Assembly: GCA_036365145.1 (NCBI GenBank)
Contig: JAEOAD010000029.1
Span: 20,321,001-20,385,000 of the forward strand
Reading direction: 5' to 3'
DNA length: 64,000 nt
From: Orientallactaga sibirica
Taxonomy: Eukaryota > Chordata > Mammalia > Rodentia > Dipodidae
Positions within the stretch are counted from its first letter, which is position 1. Every line of letters begins with the position of its first letter. The notes beneath the pieces were generated by a model. That model worked only from the letters and a program-made list of their open reading frames with translations. It was not told where the DNA came from and made no database searches. The translations under genes were made by a program, and so were the position numbers. Positions 44,328 through 56,311 of this stretch are shown here, piece after piece.

Positions 44328-45776
44328 CTCACCCAATCACAGAAAGATAATAATTGCATGGTCTCACTCATCTGTGCCTCCTAATTTGTATTTTCCCGAG
44401 ATTCTGATGCACCTGATAAACATCTTGAGGACTGGACATTAGGGATGGTGGGGTGGGAGGGCAGGGCAATGGTGGTGGTGGTGGGGGACAAAAAACTGGA
44501 CCCAAATGGAAATGGTACCATAAAATCCTACATCTTCAAAGATATACTAAAAGGTTGAACCTGCATCAGGTGCTTGGAGAGAACACGTGAATCACAGGGC
44601 CCTGGAGAGGCTATGATGAAGACTAACCTCAATATGCTCATGTTTCTATCTCTATCATTCCCTCTTCTCTCTCTTCTCTCATCTCTTTCATATTACTTAT
44701 AGCTTTTCTTCTTTCCCTTCCCTTGGCACTGATCTATAACTCCTAGTACCAGGATGTGGTTAACACCCACAGTGAGCTGTTGATCAGTGAGACCTACCAA
44801 GACAATTTTCTGTCAGAATACTTGATAACCCACTAAAGGTTATTCATGAGACCCTACTGCTGGAGACACGTATGCTATTCTGAGGGAACATGGAGAGACC
44901 TGGCTGGAATCTGGAAGAGATTCAGTCCCCAAACAGCTTTTCTAGTGCTGGAAGGTGCTACATAAGTGACTGGGGAAAAACGACCAATATCTGCCTAAGC
45001 AACTCTTGATCTAAGCTATTCAGCAGCAAACAACCTAATGTGATGCTCACATAAGTGCAGTAGTGGCACACAGCCATGGTGGATTACCAACTACTCTAGA
45101 TTTGGCTAACATATTAGTGGAATGGAACCCATACTGAGAAATGGGAAACAAGTCAGAACCATATCCAAAAATGAGCTTACTCTCCAATATGAAGCTCCCA
45201 TCAATAGTGAGATACAAGAGGGCCTACACCTATTAAATTCTCTCTAAAACAATGATGGTTATCCATGTATCTTATACTGACCTCACTCTCCATTGGAGAA
45301 TCTGCTTTCTCTCTCTCAGATGGACGCAGAACCTGAGTTGAGAATTAGCCCATAGCACCTTACCAGGGCACCAGCTGAAGCCATAGAGTTATAGGGGAAA
45401 TGAGCAAGAGTGCTGCTTTATTGGTGAACCTGGTACCAGCACAAGGGTGAAGGAGATAGACACAAAAAACACTCAACTCCTACCAAATCAGATATCCAGA
45501 GACACAGAGCCTCACAAAAATTCGTCAATGAAATAGACCTAAAATGAACCCAACTTGGCTCAAGGAAATTCGCAGAAGAAGGGGAAGAAAGATTGTCAGA
45601 GCCATGAGTTGGGTCATTATACACAGAGTCATTGCCTCTCCCACATAACTGATGGCTACCCCCATAAGGCAATCCACATTACCCATGGGGTGGAGGACAG
45701 GGCAAAGGCTAAGGATGGCACCATCATGGCTGATTATACACTATATACATAACTAATAAAAATGTTATTATATAAA
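44328..45776 (+). mobile_element. L1 3'-UTR with G-rich tract
   Basis: A G-rich block at 44440-44492 (gggatggtggggtgggaggg) is followed by the body shared with 13.6-15.1 kb, including tctccattggagaatctgct near 45290. The terminal part is at 45480-45760. Confidence 0.9.
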
Positions 45777-45786
45777 AAAAGAAACT

Positions 45787-46163
45787 GATCCATAGAATTA
45801 TCTTCAGTCACCTTTTAGGTTATCTTCCTGTGTTGTGTTTTGAAAGCTAAAAAGAATATTTTCCGGACACCCTTGAATCAGTATCTGTGAATTGGAATTT
45901 GTACTAACATGAAATCAGACAGGTGGAAGAGGTCATCTTGAGACCCCTATTGGAAAAGCTGTTGAAAAGCATGTTGAGGAGGCCTTGGAAGTTTCTGCAG
46001 CAGAAGTAGCAATTGTGGCTACAATAGCATATTCTAAAGACTGGTAGCATTTCATGCGCCCCGCTTCATGCAACTTTACTTAGCTATAGGAAACAATGTT
46101 CTATAACTGCTGTAGTGCAACTAAAATGTTCTGAGAAAAAAAAAGTTCACATACTATTTAATA
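45787..46163. other. Unique sequence
   Basis: No repeat recognised; an A-run at about 46135-46144. Confidence 0.4.
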
Positions 46164-46177
46164 TAGTTTGTTATTTT

Positions 46178-46405
46178 TTTAAAAAAAATTTTCTTTTTAT
46201 TGTTTATTTCTCTATTACAGACAGAGAGAGGGAGAGAGAGAGAGAAAGAGTGAGAATGGGAGCATCAGGGCCTATAGCCATGCAAACGAACTCCAGATGC
46301 ATGTGCCACCATGTGCATCTGGCTTACATGGGACCTGGAGAATTGAACCAGGGTCCTTAGGCATCGCAGGCATGCGCCTTAACCACTAAACCATCTCCAG
46401 CCCCC
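46178..46405 (-). mobile_element. B2 SINE, antisense, with TSD
   Basis: A perfect 14-bp TSD, tagtttgttatttt, lies at 46164-46177 and 46406-46419. The body ends ccatctccagcccc. One of the cleaner B2 insertions. Confidence 0.96.
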
Positions 46406-46523
46406 TAGTTTGTTATTTTAACTTACCCATTACTAGTTATTTTTGCTTATCTCCTACTGTGCCTCATTTATAAGTTAAAATGTAATTTATTTAATGTTCA
46501 GTACCTTGTACAGTTTTAATATT

Positions 46524-46740
46524 TTGTTTGGTTTTGGTTATTTATTTGCAAGCAGAGAGAAATAGAGAGAAGAGATACAGACAGAAAATGGGCATGCCAG
46601 GGCCTCCAGCCTCTGCAAACAAACTCCAGATGCTTGCACAACTTTGTGCATCTGGATTTACATGGGTGCTGGAGAGTGGATCCAGAGTAGTTATGCTTTG
46701 TAGACAAGTGCCTTAACCACTGAGAAATCTCTCCAGCCCC
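46524..46740 (-). mobile_element. B2 SINE, antisense
   Basis: ggttatttatttgcaagcag tail and the body to aatctctccagcccc. A near-perfect flank duplication (tgtacagtttta upstream, tgtgcagtttta downstream) is consistent with a TSD. Confidence 0.92.
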
Positions 46741-46974
46741 CCTCCCCTGTGCAGTTTTAGAAATCTGGTAAATTTAGACATGTTCCCCACAGATTAGGGC
46801 CTACTGTAGTCACATACATGTATAAGTCACTTCCTGTTTGTAAACTAAGAAATCTGAGTGCAGAAAATGTACTAGTTTGTTTGGTTTAACTTTTGCTTTT
46901 GTTTTTAACTGTCGTGTGAATTAAACTTATCAGATTTGAATGTAAATTTTTGGCACATACATGAGCTCGGAAAT

Positions 46975-47840
46975 AACCAGAGTACTTAGAATGTCCATCA
47001 TCCAACATGTTGGTTATTGTTTCCTTATAAGACCATTTAAGATTTCACTTCTATCCTGAAATATTCAGTATAATCTTAACCATACTTCCCATGTTGTGCA
47101 ATAGCATGCCAGAATTTATTCCTTTAGTCTACTATGATTTTATGTACTGGGGTAATCTCTACTTACATGATCTTCCTCCCTAGTAGCCACATTTCTAACC
47201 TCTACTTTTAAGAGATTGGCTGCTTTGGACTCCACATGAGAATGAGAACATAGAATGTTTGTTTTTCTGTGCATGGTTTATTTCACTTTAGCAGGCCTTC
47301 CAGGTTCATCAATGTCACCACAAATGAAAGGATTGCCTTCCTTTTTATGTAGAATGATATTTTGCTGTGTATATTTTCATTATTCATTCAGTCATGGGAC
47401 ATTTAGGTTGATCTCAAATCTTAGCTAATATAAGAAGAGCTGCAGTAAACTTGGGTATGGAGATCTCATCAACATACTAATTGCATTTCATTTGCATATA
47501 ATCCATAGTAGGATTGCAAGACCTACTCTAATTTTTGAAGCATTCTTAGATTTTTCCATAACAATTATTTGACTTTGCATTCTCACCAACAATATATAAG
47601 TTTCTCTTTCATCAAGTTCATGCCAGCATTTGTTAATTTTTGTCATTTTGATAATCCAAATTAGGATAAGATTGCATCTCATTATGGCTTATATTTGTAA
47701 TCACATAACTAGGTATATTTAACATTTTTCATAGATCACATGGCTATATCTATGTTTTATTTTGAGAAATTACTATTGTCTTGTATCCATATTTAATCTG
47801 ATAATTTGGTGTTCAAGAATTTTCAAAATACAAAATCAAC
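46975..47840 (-). mobile_element. Ancient L1 ORF2/3' region, antisense
   Basis: The plus strand reads like the reverse complement of the C-terminal ORF2 region of old mammalian L1: tttatttcactttagcaggc, tctcaccaacaatatataag, tcatgccagcatttgttaat and gattgcatctcattatggct. Many indels, no frame. Confidence 0.75.
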
Positions 47841-47844
47841 AACA

Positions 47845-48690
47845 TGGCATATTGCTTCCATGGAGTGAAGGACAGAAACAATATAATTATCTCAATAGTC
47901 AATGAAAGAGCATTTGAAAAAAATTAACATCATGCTACAAAAATTATCAATAAATTAGATATAACATAATAATTAGATATAACAAACATAATAATTAGAT
48001 ATAACATAATTATACCTACTCAGTGGAATGGAACCCATACTGGGAAACAAGTTAGAACCATATCCAAAAAATGAGTTCACTCTCCAATATCAAGGTCCCA
48101 CCAATAGTGGGATACAAGAGGGCCTACACCTATTTAATTCTCTCTAAAACAATAATGGCTATGCATATATCTTACACTGACTTCACTCTCCATTGGAGAA
48201 TTTGCTTCTCTTTTTCAGATGGACACAGAACCTGAGGAGAGACTCTGCCCATTGCACCTTACTAGGGGACCAGCTGAAGGTATAGAATAATTGGGGAAAT
48301 AACCAACTGTACTGCTTTCTCAGTGAACCTGGTATCAGCACAAGGGTGAAGGATATAGACACAGAGAACACTCAACTCCTACCAAATCATCTATCCAGAG
48401 ACACAGAGACTCCCATGACCTCATCACTGAAATTGACTTAAAATGAACCTAACATGGCTTAATGAAATTCACAGAAGAGGGGGCAGAAAGATTGTTAGAG
48501 CCATAAATTGGGTTATTATGCACAAAGACATTGCCCCGCCCCCATTACTGGTGACTACCCCCACAAATGCAATACCCACAATCTCCAATGGGAGGGAGGA
48601 CAGGGAGAAGGCTAATGATGGTACCATCATGGATGTATACACACTATATAGATAACTAATGAACAATAAATAAATAAAAAAGAAGAGAAA
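47845..48690 (+). mobile_element. L1 fragment: short ORF2 piece and 3'-UTR
   Basis: 47875-47950 resembles a decayed DAEKAFD-region fragment (tctcaatagtcaatgaaaga). A short tandem of attagatataacataata units (47949-48015) marks the junction. 48015-48690 is about 85% like the 3'-UTR at 45115-45770 by eye and ends in an aataaataaataaaaaag tail. Confidence 0.82.
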
Positions 48691-48754
48691 AAGGAAAAAA
48701 AAACACTGAATTATGAAGTGTTTGACTGAACTAGCATCCTGAATCCTAACTTCA

Positions 48755-48845
48755 CTTTTTTTTTTTTTTTTTTAGTTTTTGAGAGATTGTCTCACTATGT
48801 AGACAACATTGGCTTCAAACTCACATTATCAGTGACTCAGCCTCT
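48755..48845 (-). mobile_element. Old B1 fragment, antisense
   Basis: A T-run (48757-48776) is followed by gagagattgtctcactatgt, ggcttcaaactcacattatc and gtgactcagcctctatgtcc. Strongly diverged. Confidence 0.6.
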
Positions 48846-49797
48846 ATGTCCAGACTCTCTCAAGCTTTTGCATGAGGAGAAATGCTTTTATATTTAAATC
48901 TGTATTTGTTCAAATTCTGAGAGTAATTTCTACTTGTAAAACTGAATCATCAAAAGAAAAGACTCTTTCAGTGTTGAAAGTATATAAAATAAATGTTTGA
49001 ACTTGAGATTTTCTTCTATATTCCCACTTCCCACCTTAAATACAACAACACATTTGTCATACATTTCTGACATTTTTTTCTAGTTTGTTAACTTCAGAAA
49101 GAAGAGCCTATTTTTCCAGATTTTTCTGAGCTAATTAATGTGCCTAGTGGCTAAGTAAAATTCAGAAACCATAGGCTGTAGAATAATTATTACATCCAAA
49201 TATTTCACATTAATTCTCCAAACAAGATCAAATTAATGTAAATAATAAAATTGTTCTTAATAGTTTTATCTGAAAGTTTATTAATTGGCACTTTTCCCTG
49301 AGATAGCTTAATGAAGAGTGCAGTTGAAAATGTTTGTTGTATTATATATCATTGAGCAATAGCCACCAGAAATTCAGTAATGACTATTATTCTGTGACTT
49401 ATATAACAATGTTCATGTCCTCATATGTGAGCACTCACTTCTGACATGGGAAGACATAAGGCAGGAGAATGACATATGAGATACACTATAGGAAGGTAAG
49501 TAGTCAGCCAGATAACTAGGATGACAAACTGCCAAATCAAGCAGAGAGAAATCAAATAGCGATACCAGACAAGACACAGACACTCCATATAAAACAGATG
49601 GAGGGCCCTTCAGTAATTGCCCAGATAGCTTTATATTGTATTTTATTCATCTTTTATGAGTATTTTTATATTATGAATATTCTGAGAAGAAAATAGATAG
49701 ATCCCATGATAATTATAAGGAAACTATATTTTTTCTCTATACCTTTGTTGCACTCATTCAAAAGATTCAAACAAATAAGTGTAAAATAAAAATTTCC
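48846..49797. other. AT-rich unique sequence
   Basis: No repeat or gene recognised in about 950 bases. Confidence 0.4.
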
Positions 49798-49905
49798 ATT
49801 GAGTGTAGTGGCACATTTGTGTGTTATCCCAACCTAATAGTATTAAGAAAGTTGAGACAGGGGGATAGAAATTTCCAGACCAGATGAGGCAAAACAATAA
49901 TATTT
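49798..49905 (+). mobile_element. Old B1 SINE, sense
   Basis: gagtgtagtggcacatttgt, then gttatcccaacctaatag, gttgagacagggggatagaa and ttccagaccagatgaggcaa follow the ancestral B1 order. Confidence 0.6.
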
Positions 49906-49921
49906 ATTAATCAGTAAATAA

Positions 49922-50025
49922 ATCTATCTATTCACCCATCTATTATCTATCATCTAGTTAGCTATCCATACTCTATTTATCACTTATCATCTACTATTAT
50001 CTATTTATCCATCTATATTTGCCAA
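49922..50025. repeat. Degenerate (CTAT)n repeat
   Basis: tctatctatt, catctattatctatcatcta and related units with many interruptions. Confidence 0.85.
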
Positions 50026-50426
50026 AAAGTTTTCAAACCAAGCCCACTTGTGATGATAACTTTTGTGATTTGGTTCCCATTTGCCCAGCTCTCAACTGAC
50101 ACACAATAGATAATTAGGATGAAGTTTTCAAAATACAAGTGATGAGAGGTTAGTACAACATGCTAGAGGACTGAAACATCTGTCACTAAATTCAGTAAAG
50201 TGTCAGGCATCAATGTGTGCATGGGACCTACACATAGATTTGCAGAGGTGTTAACATTTTGCAAACTCCTGTTGTGACATTTTGATTATCTCATTCATCG
50301 GAAGACTGAAACATTAGACTTGTCTATACATCCATAAGGAAATTAAACTACCTTATAGCACATTTCCTTTTTCTACTGCACTCTTTGTTAGGTAGGAGGC
50401 TGTAAATGTTTAATAAGGAAGAGACT

Positions 50427-50580
50427 AGTTGGGCGTGGTGGCGCAAGCCTTTAATCTCTGCACTTGGGAGATACAAGTAATAGGATCGCCATGAGTTCAA
50501 GGCTACCGTGAGACTACATGGTGAATTCCAGGTCAGCCTGGGCTAGAGTGAGACTACTTCAAAAAACCAAAAAATAAAAG
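50427..50580 (+). mobile_element. B1 SINE, sense, with TSD
   Basis: gttgggcgtggtggcgcaag head, then gtcagcctgggctagagtga. Flank aaggaagag at 50416-50424 recurs at 50581-50589. Confidence 0.92.
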
Positions 50581-50723
50581 AAGGAAGAGTCTATGGTCTG
50601 CAAGCAAGATAGCACAGTTTCTTGATGTTGATTCCAATAGTAAGAAATTTAGGTCAAATTATATACTGGTGATTGCCAAACCCCTTATCCCAGCATGAGA
50701 TATCCCTTTTAGCATACTCTACT

Positions 50724-50770
50724 TATTATTATTTATTATTATTATTATTATACTTATTATTTACTTCATT
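50724..50770. repeat. ATT-rich low-complexity tract
   Basis: ttattattatttattattat units. On the minus strand it could be the degenerate A-rich tail of the pseudogene candidate upstream of it on that strand. Confidence 0.8.
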
Positions 50771-51480
50771 TTTACCAGTCATCTTCAACAGTCACTTGCA
50801 AAAGCGCCAAATATGAGTAGTGAGAGTCTGTCTCTGTACTAAGGTAGTAATGCTTATTGTCATTCCCCAGAAACATAAAGGAGATGACACTGTTGTGTTG
50901 TCTTAATAGGTCCTGTAGTTTCCACACATTTTGGTAGCTGTTTGATATAATTATGGTGTCTCATAAAATATAAATTTTATACAATAATGCTCTAGCCTGC
51001 TGTTCTGGTTTGCCTCAAAGTAATGAACACCTACTAGATTCCCTTGCACAATATTGGTCCTCAGTAGTAATAAAGTTGTCATCAAGAGCAGATGATAGAC
51101 CACTTGGTATAGTGATAACAGCCTTTTTGTATTATACTGTTTACAGCTTTATGGGGTCTTCATAAATGTGATCAACGGCATCAATAAAGTTCTGAGACAT
51201 GTATATCAGCTCATTTTTCTCTGCCTCAAAATGGGACCTGCTGGTTAGTTGGCCCAACATCTGATTACATTGACTGGGCAAAGAGCTCCAGGCTGTGGAA
51301 GGAACAGCCATGATAGCATCTATAGTTGATCCCTGGCTTCTAGGAGCTTCCAGGAATTTATTCACATAACTGCAAACCTATAGTATTCAAACAGTAGAGG
51401 GACAAGTTTTGTGCCCTCCATAAACTGGGAGAGGCACATCAAACTCCGTACACATGGTTTTAAAAAAATTTATCAATATG
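50770..51480 (-). pseudogene. Candidate processed pseudogene fragment, parent unknown
   Basis: A 78-codon minus-strand stretch, about 51141-51377, has a protein-like composition unlike the chance frames nearby. It contains VCSYVNKFLEAPRSQGS and ends with EAEKNELIYMSQNFIDAVDH then IYEDPIKL and a stop. Upstream another frame reads EFDVPLPVYGGHKTCPSTV before a stop, suggesting a frameshift. Downstream of the stop, about 370 bases could be a 3'-UTR ending at an A/T-rich tract (50724-50770). I do not recognise the family. Confidence 0.3.
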
Positions 51481-51847
51481 AAGAAGTTTTAGATCACATT
51501 TCTATGCTAGTGCTTTAATTAAACTTATTCCTTTTCATCATACAAATAAGATAATTATGTGTACATTTACTTAATAGGAATAGAAAAGTCCATACTGGCA
51601 AAAATGGCAAAGTGGTTTAAAGGCATACCATCATTAAAAAAGAGGACTATGTCAGTTTTAGGAATAAATTTTAATCTGTTTTTAAAATAGATGCCTTTAT
51701 GATGTCAGAAGTGCCCCATATGATAAAAAGGGTAGACATAGCCTGGCTATATTTTCACAGTGAATCAACGTAAAAATGGCATTAATCACTAATACTAAAA
51801 CAAAATCCAGGTACAGAGAGAAAGAGAGAGATGAGAGAGACAGAAAG
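51481..51847. other. AT-rich unique sequence
   Basis: Nothing recognised. Confidence 0.4.
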
Positions 51848-51915
51848 GGGGTGTTTGATGCTGGAGATGGAACCCAGCGTCTTGTCCTTGTTAGACATCT
51901 AGTCTATCACCACCC
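51848..51915 (-). mobile_element. Possible ID-type SINE, antisense
   Basis: gatgctggagatggaaccca, gcgtcttgtccttgttagac and atctagtctatcaccac resemble the reverse complement of ID, next to a GA-rich stretch (51818-51846). Confidence 0.55.
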
Positions 51916-51962
51916 TGGTTCTGATAACACATGCTGCTGTCCATATGCATCATGCCATTTCT

Positions 51963-52155
51963 TTTAAAAATATTTATTTATGAGACAGACAGAGCAAGAG
52001 AACATGACTGGGCCAAGGCCACTTGTCACTGAAAATGAAAGCCAGATGCATGTACCACTTCTGGCATCTGGCTTTACATGCAAGCTGGGGAATCCAATCC
52101 AGGCCAGAATGCATTACAAGCAAGTACTTTTAACCACTGAGCCATCTCCTCAGTT
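51963..52155 (-). mobile_element. B2 SINE, antisense, old
   Basis: aaaatatttatttatgagac tail and the body to ccatctcctcagttc, diverged. A younger B2 is inserted immediately next to its head. Confidence 0.88.
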
Positions 52156-52170
52156 CATAGCATTTCTTTT

Positions 52171-52436
52171 TCTTTCTTTTTTGGAGAGAGACAGAGAGAG
52201 ACAGAGAGAGAGGGAGAGGAAGACAGATAGAGATGGGCGTGCCAGCAGCCTTTCAGCCGCTGCGAACGAAATCCAGATGCATGCACTTCCTTGTGGTCAA
52301 GGGCGGCATTGCGTCCTTGCGTCACTTTGCATCTGGCTAAACGTGGGACCTGGAGATCGGAACTGCTGGAGATTGGAACCAGCGTTCTTAGGCTTAGGAG
52401 GCAGGCACCTTAACTGCTAAGCCATCTCTCCAGCCC
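52171..52436 (-). mobile_element. B2 SINE, long subfamily, with TSD
   Basis: A perfect 15-bp TSD, catagcatttctttt, lies at 52156-52170 and 52437-52451. It carries the long-form module (minus-strand gcaatgccgcccttgaccac) and a 16-bp duplication at the box B region. Confidence 0.97.
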
Positions 52437-52451
52437 CATAGCATTTCTTTT

Positions 52452-53016
52452 AAAACATGCTTACCTAAAAATTCTTCAGGTGACTTCTTTCTATTTTTCT
52501 GAAATTTTCTGCCCTAAGCCTTCATTAGAAATTCATACAGTTAAAAGCAACTTATATTTGGGCTAGATTATTTATATTGACTCATTCATAAAGAAAGAAA
52601 AAAGATATAAATCTGAAAATATCAGAAGTTGAATTTGAAATTAAATAAAAATACTAATACACTGTTTTAAATTATGTTCTTCATTTTATACAATATTTTT
52701 TTCTGATAGAGGAATTAATTTGTTGAGTTAATTATTACATTATGTTAGCTTATTAACTCCAGTTTAAACAATTACATTTTACTTAGAAAAGGTTCAATGT
52801 ACACACAATTTAATAGGCTTTCATGAAACAAGAAAAATGCTGTAGTCCCAAAATATTGGTATTGATGAAACACCATATTGTCTATGCATGTATTTTTGTA
52901 GCACATACTGTAGAAAATTAAATAGGATACTCTAAGTATACAGTTATCTTAAGGGACTTCCCTTACAAAGTGATTTTAGCAAGAAGCTTCAAAATTTAAA
53001 TGATGTATGCACTTTA
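52452..53016. other. AT-rich unique sequence
   Basis: Nothing recognised. Confidence 0.4.
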
Positions 53017-53030
53017 AAAGCCAACAAAGA

Positions 53031-53203
53031 GCCAGGCATGGTGGTACATGCCTTTAATCCCAGTACTCGGGAGGCAGAGGTAGGAGGATCACCATGAGTT
53101 CAAGGCCACCCTGAGACTACATAGTGACTTCCAGGTCAGCCCATGCTAGAGTGAGACTCTACCTCGAAAAACCAAATAAATAAATAAATAAATAAATAAA
53201 TAA
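53031..53203 (+). mobile_element. B1 SINE, full-length, sense
   Basis: gccaggcatggtggtacatg head, the complete body and an (aaat)n tail of seven units. Imperfect flank duplication: aaaagccaacaaag at 53016-53029 and aaaagtcaacacag at 53204-53217. Confidence 0.95.
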
Positions 53204-53217
53204 AAAAGTCAACACAG

Positions 53218-53572
53218 TTTTCACTTATTTTCTTTTGCTAATAGTCAAATTGATTATTCTAAAAATAATGACTTAATAAAAAGCTGCATTTTGTAGGCAG
53301 TTGCTTTGATCATTTTCTTCTGAGCTTACTTGTAGTTTGCTGACTTGGGGGAAATATTTATACTACAATAGCTACAAAATAGGCAGAAATCCTAAAATTT
53401 CCCAGATTTTTTGTAAAGGTCAAGTATATTTAAAAAAAATCAGAAACTTTGGAATTTTGTGTGAGTTATCTGATTCCTGGTGCCTTAATATGGAATTTAA
53501 ACAACATATTTAAGAAACTAAGATATTCCCATCAACTATCATGATATTAATTTCAGGAGAAAAATTCTACTT
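53218..53572. other. AT-rich unique sequence
   Basis: Nothing recognised. Confidence 0.4.
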
Positions 53573-53805
53573 TTAAAAATATTTATTTATTTATTTGCAA
53601 GCAGAGAGAGAGAGAGAGAAAGAGCAACAGAGAGAGAAAGAGAGAGAGCATGCCAGGGCCTCAAGCTACTGCAAATGAACTCTAGACATATGTGTCATCT
53701 TGTGCATCTGGCTTTACATGGGTACTGAGGAATCAAATCTGGGTTGTTAGGGCAGTTAAGGTTTGTAGGAAACTTCCTTAACCACTAAGACATCTCTCCA
53801 ACCCC
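53573..53805 (-). mobile_element. B2 SINE, antisense
   Basis: ttatttatttatttgcaagc tail, an interrupted GA tract and the body to catctctccaacccc. A small internal duplication-like insert (gttagggcagttaaggtttg) lies near the box B region. Confidence 0.92.
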
Positions 53806-53814
53806 TAAAAACCC

Positions 53815-54100
53815 TAAATTTTTTATTAAGTAGAATCTTTGCATGAACACTAAATTATATGTTGGTACCACCATTTCCCTCTTCCCTGCCTCCATTCCAG
53901 CAGTCAGTCATTGTTGAGGGCAATGCCCCTGGATAGTGCCTCCAATCCAGTGGCTTTTACAATCTTTCCACCCCCTCTTCCACAAAATTCTCTGAGCGAT
54001 GGTGGGTGTGCTTTAAGCCTACTTTAGTGTTGACCTCTCAGCAGCTTCTGGGTTTCAGCTTCGGTGCAATTTGAGTATCCTTGGTGTCTGTCTTTTTCAC
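53815..54100 (-). mobile_element. L1 3'-UTR, antisense
   Basis: Plus-strand ccaccccctcttccacaaaa and the following ttctctgagcgatgg are the reverse complement of the common L1 3'-UTR block (ctcagg..attttgtggaagaggggg). Together with ttttttattaagtag at the tail side this indicates an inverted L1 end. Confidence 0.72.
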
Positions 54101-54174
54101 CCTTTGGTCTTCCTTTCTCATGGCATGCTGCCCTTAAGGAGAAAGCTTGGGATGCAAAGTTAGGAACAACTTTG

Positions 54175-54527
54175 TGTGTGTTTGGTATACATGCATTTTT
54201 ATATGAGAGTTTGTTTGTGTATAGATACATATATGTATTTGGGTATGTGATTGAATGTGGAGTACTGAGGCTGACATTTGATGTTTTCCCCCACTGCTTC
54301 ACTGCACAGTTTTTGTGACAGTGTCTCTTAATAAACACAGGACTCACCAATTCAGCTAGGTTATCTAGGCATTTACCTTGGGAATCCTCCTGTCTCCACT
54401 TCCCCAACGTTGAGATTATAGACACATTCCACCACATCCTGCTTTTATGTGGATGCCAGGGATTTGAACTTAGATCTTCATTCTTGCCTGAAAAATATTT
54501 TACCCACTTAGCATTCTTCCCAGTCCC
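54175..54527 (-). mobile_element. B3 SINE, antisense
   Basis: A long TG/TA-rich end, aggctgacatttgatgtttt, gtgacagtgtctcttaataa, accaattcagctaggttatc, gaatcctcctgtctccactt and a tcttcccagtcccc head. The 170-codon frame at 54024-54536 is produced by this SINE and the L1 beside it. Confidence 0.8.
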
Positions 54528-55325
54528 CAAATACAACTTCTAATAATTTCATTTAATTAGAATAGAAATGAACCGTTTTAAGCGTCAAGACATTTTTCCA
54601 TTATTGCAGGAACATAATAAATGTCTAACTAACCACACAGAAAATGGGATTGTGATAATAAAAGATTGAACTTGTGCTTGAAGCTTTTGTTCTTCCTCTC
54701 ATAAAAATCCTCTGACCATTAGAGACAAAGAGCAGACTCACTATTGGTTAATCATTTCACTTTCCCCATCACTTCCAACTCAGACTATACATTCTGACCT
54801 CCTCCCATTCTGCATTATCAAATAGACAGTTATTTTAAAGGTAGAGGTCAAGTGTGAGAAATTATTGCATTTTACATCATTTTTATGAAATATGGACTTT
54901 CACAATAACTGTCAAAAGAGACTTTAGCAATCCTTAATATTTTCTTTAATTATCTTTACAGATTCTGCTCTTTCACAAGCTGTATGAGTTTAAGGATACA
55001 GATACTTTGGAGACAATCCAGGAAAAGAGCATGAAAATGATTAAGATACTGAGGAATTGGCTCTGTTGGTACAGAGCTGATGAAGCAGACAGGATGAGCC
55101 ATAGTGTTCTGTTTTCCTGGTGCACATCATCACCCAGCAAAAACAGGCAAAGAAATATTGAATTAATTTGATTCATAATTGTTAGTACACAATAATTTTA
55201 AAAATCTGAAAAAAAGACATCAAGAAAAAACAGACTAGTTATCATTTTTAATGTTCTGGATTTCACAGATATCAGTCTACTCTTCTGGAATTATGTGATA
55301 ATATAATTATACAGGACCACCTGGC
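54528..55325. other. AT-rich unique sequence
   Basis: Nothing recognised. The 67-codon minus-strand frame at 54973-55176 shows no family signature. Confidence 0.4.
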
Positions 55326-55329
55326 CTTG

Positions 55330-56200
55330 TACTCCTGTTATTTGACTCCCTTGGCCCAAGTGGTTACTGCATTCTTTTTCTTTTTTCACTTCTTAAAATT
55401 TTGTATAATAATAGCTTTTTATAATATTTTATTCCCTTGGCCCTCCTTATGTTACACTGTGGGCCCTACTCAGTGGTGTTATGGTATGGCTTCAGTCAGT
55501 ACCTGTGTAGTAGCCAGGGGAACATGCCTCAGGATATTCATACCTACTCTGGGGTTCTTAATCTTTCTGTCCCCCATCTTTATAATGTTCCCTGAGCCAT
55601 GGCAGGCCTTTTGTCAGTGTAATTTAGTGTTGAGTTCTCTGTAGCCTCTGGATTTCTACTTTGATAGGTTTTGATTGATTACTATCTCTGCCACCATCAC
55701 CCTGGAGCTGGTTGCCAGGCTATCAGTAAGACCAGTATTCAAGTCACAGCTTTCTCTGCACATTTTCCTGGGCCCAGGCAGATATAGTAGAGGTGGCATG
55801 CCTTATGGTGTCCAGTTGGCTATTTTATTATCTTATCAATTAATCCTGATTCTCCTCCATTTTTTCTGTCATATATATAATTAAGTAGATTCTCCAACTG
55901 AGAGTGAAAACATCTTGGGTTAAAGGGGTATGCAAAGTTACTTGAGATATTTTTATTTTGGTGCACAAGGCCACTCTTCTTCTCCAAAGAGCATTGGGAG
56001 TTTCTTGTTGAGGTCCGAGTTTTCTGAACATGGAATTCTGACTTATTTTCCTGTACCAGATATGAGATCTCCACTGAGCTGGCCTTGTGTCCAATCAGAG
56101 AACAGTTGGTTATCTGTAGAGGCCGTGTGTCATGTTTACACAAGTGTACCACCAGCCATGTGGCCCTCAGTAAAATGACTGCAGACAGATGCTTTCAACA
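55330..56200 (-). mobile_element. L1 3'-UTR, antisense
   Basis: The minus strand contains caccaaaataaaaatatctc, tttcactctcagttggagaa (the conserved L1 3'-UTR segment), accaactgttctctgattgg and gccatggctcagggaacatt. The overlapping frames at 55820-56178 are artefacts. Confidence 0.72.
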
Positions 56201-56311
56201 AAACTATGAGTCAGATTTCAAAGCTCAAAAATGAAAGGCTATGGTAAGAATTTTGTGGTAAATACTGACTTTTCATACTGAACTAAACAACTCTGAAAAT
56301 GTGGGTGATAC

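Larger units (their letters stand above)
43162..45776 (+). mobile_element. 5'-truncated L1 with TSD
   Basis: LINE-1 copy starting in the C-terminal third of ORF2 and running through the whole 3'-UTR to an A-rich end. The flank aaaagaaact is repeated at 43152-43161 and 45777-45786, a plausible 10-bp TSD. It is the longest L1 in the window and the same subfamily as the copy at 12.8 kb. Confidence 0.92.

Noticed and set aside
51980..52420. 146-codon plus-strand frame
   Set aside because: It covers two adjacent antisense B2 SINEs including the GA tail (RERQRERER run).
54024..54536. 170-codon minus-strand frame, the longest frame in the window
   Set aside because: It spans an antisense B3 SINE and part of an antisense L1 3'-UTR, so it is a repeat-derived chance frame.
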